DNA of 6,484 nucleotides from Thermoplasmata archaeon (GTDB lineage Archaea; Thermoplasmatota; Thermoplasmata; Lutacidiplasmatales; UBA184): assembly GCA_030044695.1 (NCBI GenBank), contig JASIDM010000089.1, forward strand, positions 1 through 6,484, read 5' to 3'. Every line of letters begins with the position of its first letter. The stretch's first letter is position 1. The translations under genes and the position numbers were made by a program. Below the pieces are notes generated by a model. The model was not told the origin of the DNA. It saw only the letters and a program-made list of their open reading frames with translations, and searched no databases. This document shows, one piece after another, positions 6,322-6,484 of the stretch.

Positions 6322-6484
6322 AGAGGTATCGCCTCGAAGAGGGCCTGGGGTCGGATGATCCAGTGAAGACCCGCCGGCTCGGCGACGTCGACCTTCCGAC
6401 CGAGGAGGTCTTCGAGGTCCTGGATGAGACCGACCTGGTCGAACGCCGAAGCCCCGTCCTCGAAGTCGACCAGGAGGTCGAGGT
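6318..6484 (-). CDS. mntA: MntA-like minimal nucleotidyltransferase antitoxin, C-terminal part (partial)
   Basis: The last 54 residues of a protein that starts beyond the right edge. The fragment opens with LDLLVDFEDG, preceded by a partial codon ending in AC that would be Asp in the family's SDxDLLV motif. AFDQVGLIQDLEDLLGRKVDV follows, containing the third strand (KVDV) that supplies the remaining acidic residue of minimal nucleotidyltransferases. It ends at TGA 6318-6320. In characterised pairs MntA AMPylates a Tyr of HepT to neutralise it. The stop overlaps the hepT GTG by 4 nt in the usual antitoxin-toxin order. The upstream GSxxxxS part of the active site lies outside the window, so completeness cannot be judged. 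Confidence 0.85.
   Translation of the reverse strand, partial: LDLLVDFEDGASAFDQVGLIQDLEDLLGRKVDVAEPAGLHWIIRPQALFEAIPL

Noticed and set aside
1..6484. tRNA genes, CRISPR arrays, transposase genes, attachment-site repeats
   Set aside because: No cloverleaf-compatible T-arm, no regularly spaced repeats, and no transposase or integrase motifs were found on either strand.

Overview
The window is very G+C-rich, with strong G/C preference at third codon positions, and looks like chromosomal DNA of a high-GC archaeon, possibly Thermoplasmata-related. The archaeal reading is an inference. It rests on a DUF929-type membrane thioredoxin (a family known mainly from archaea), GTG starts, and an isolated TATA-like TTTAATAA island upstream of one gene in otherwise GC-rich DNA. 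No rRNA, tRNA, CRISPR array, IS element or integrase was seen.

Layout. Positions 1-178 hold an uncertain gene remnant running off the left edge. A strong 12-bp-stem hairpin at 227-258 lies between it and the end of the next gene. From about 3736 down to 273 three minus-strand genes form an export and disulfide block: a DUF929 membrane-anchored thioredoxin-like protein with a CPYC site, a four-helix VKOR-type disulfide-forming protein 12 nt downstream, and, after a 245-nt gap with its own promoter, a secreted parallel beta-helix protein with ten cysteines in five sequence-local pairs. A 352-nt divergent gap then leads to two plus-strand genes: a class I SAM-dependent methyltransferase and a six-helix TMEM165/GDT1 (UPF0016) cation-transporter relative whose first signature motif is altered. 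At the right edge, on the minus strand, are the end of an MntA-like nucleotidyltransferase and an overlapping HepT-like HEPN protein, a type VII toxin-antitoxin pair.

How the genes could work together. VKOR and the thioredoxin-like protein are a plausible electron relay for making disulfides outside the membrane, and the beta-helix protein is a plausible local client. The toxin-antitoxin pair looks altered. HepT lacks the Arg and Tyr of the usual Rx4HxY motif, and its C-terminus appears to be frameshifted, giving a 217-residue reading frame that runs antisense into the neighbouring transporter gene. No wholly new multi-gene system is evident. The most interesting points are the disulfide block with its Cys-paired exoprotein, the asymmetric GDT1 motifs, and the degenerate or frameshifted HepT.
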